Part shown: one piece after another, positions 63,898 to 64,000 of the stretch
Numbering within the stretch: position 1 is the first letter of the stretch
Layout: each line of letters opens with the position of its first letter
Assembly: GCF_021531715.1 (NCBI RefSeq)
Contig: NZ_JAFBIT010000002.1
Location: 496,001-560,000, forward strand
DNA length: 64,000 bases
Reading direction: 5' to 3'
From: Anaeromassilibacillus senegalensis
Lineage (GTDB): Bacteria > Bacillota > Clostridia > Oscillospirales > Acutalibacteraceae
Program-made: the position numbers and the translations under genes
Notes under the pieces: model-generated
Seen by the model: only the letters and a program-made list of their open reading frames with translations
Databases searched by the model: none
Told to the model about the DNA's origin: nothing

Positions 63898-64000
63898 TCA
63901 GTCCAGCGCCGTGAGAATCACGGGGCCGTCCGGCGTGATGGCGACGGTATGCTCAAAATGGGCGGACAGTTTGCCGTCCCGCGTCACCGTGGTCCAGCCG
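63898..64000 (-). CDS. map: Methionine aminopeptidase, C-terminal end (cut by window edge)
   Basis: The last 33 codons read [20 protein letters not shown], then [13 protein letters not shown] and a stop. The SAHFEHTVA block contains the last metal-ligand glutamate of type I methionine aminopeptidases. It precedes the KOW gene with ten bases between stop and start. The remaining N-terminal part lies outside the window. Confidence 0.95.
   Translation of the reverse strand, partial: GWTTVTRDGKLSAHFEHTVAITPDGPVILTALD

Overview
The window comes from a high-GC Clostridia genome, most likely an Oscillospiraceae/Ruminococcaceae-type gut bacterium. The evidence is the gene orders (rimP-nusA-ylxR-ylxQ-infB, recA-recX, map-KOW-infA-rpmJ-rpsM-rpsK-rpsD-rpoA-rplQ), strong AGGAGG-type ribosome binding sites, sigma-A type promoters with 17-bp spacers, and anaerobe genes such as rubrerythrin and nitroreductases. 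The species cannot be named from sequence alone. No tRNA, rRNA or CRISPR array was seen.

Layout. 1-5.2 kb: lepA (minus, cut by the window edge) diverges from a plus-strand run of rsmE, a YmfI/FabG-like reductase, two small unknown genes and a DAHP synthase. 5.2-22.4 kb: a lower-GC, minus-strand exopolysaccharide island of 15 genes: nine glycosyltransferases, a Stealth sugar-phosphotransferase, two hexapeptide acyltransferases, a pyruvyltransferase, an FrhB-like iron-sulfur protein, a Wzx flippase and an EpsG/Wzy-type polymerase. Two of these 15 counts overlap in no gene; the fused GT2-DUF1919 protein is counted among the glycosyltransferases. The island is bounded by the two halves of one histidine-phosphatase gene and by a 15-bp inverted repeat, and is preceded by a structured leader carrying an intrinsic terminator. 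22.5-31.9 kb: rubrerythrin under a PerR-like palindrome, a MATE exporter, a broken MFS gene, a nitroreductase, a GNAT-fRMsr fusion, gpsA, pgsA, rimO, recX and recA. 32-43.4 kb: phosphoglucomutase, a phosphodiesterase, three small unknown genes, proBA, pnp, rpsO, degV and an extended ribF.

43.4-53 kb is the minus-strand translation operon rimP-nusA-ylxR-ylxQ-infB-M20 peptidase-rbfA-nrnA-SagB-like oxidoreductase-truB-ribF, with intergenic palindromes between the SagB-like gene and truB. 53-58 kb is a four-gene ABC system related to gliding-motility GldA/GldF/GldG, ending in a DUF4340 protein. 58-60 kb holds rpe, an AEC transporter and a small membrane protein. 60.4-64 kb is the distal end of the ribosomal protein/rpoA operon.

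The most interesting material is the island and its boundaries, the eps leader RNA, the C-terminal extension of RibF, the GNAT-fRMsr fusion and the trio of small unknown genes at 34.5-35.5 kb. Host chromosome genes look ordinary and intact except for the phosphatase and MFS fragments.
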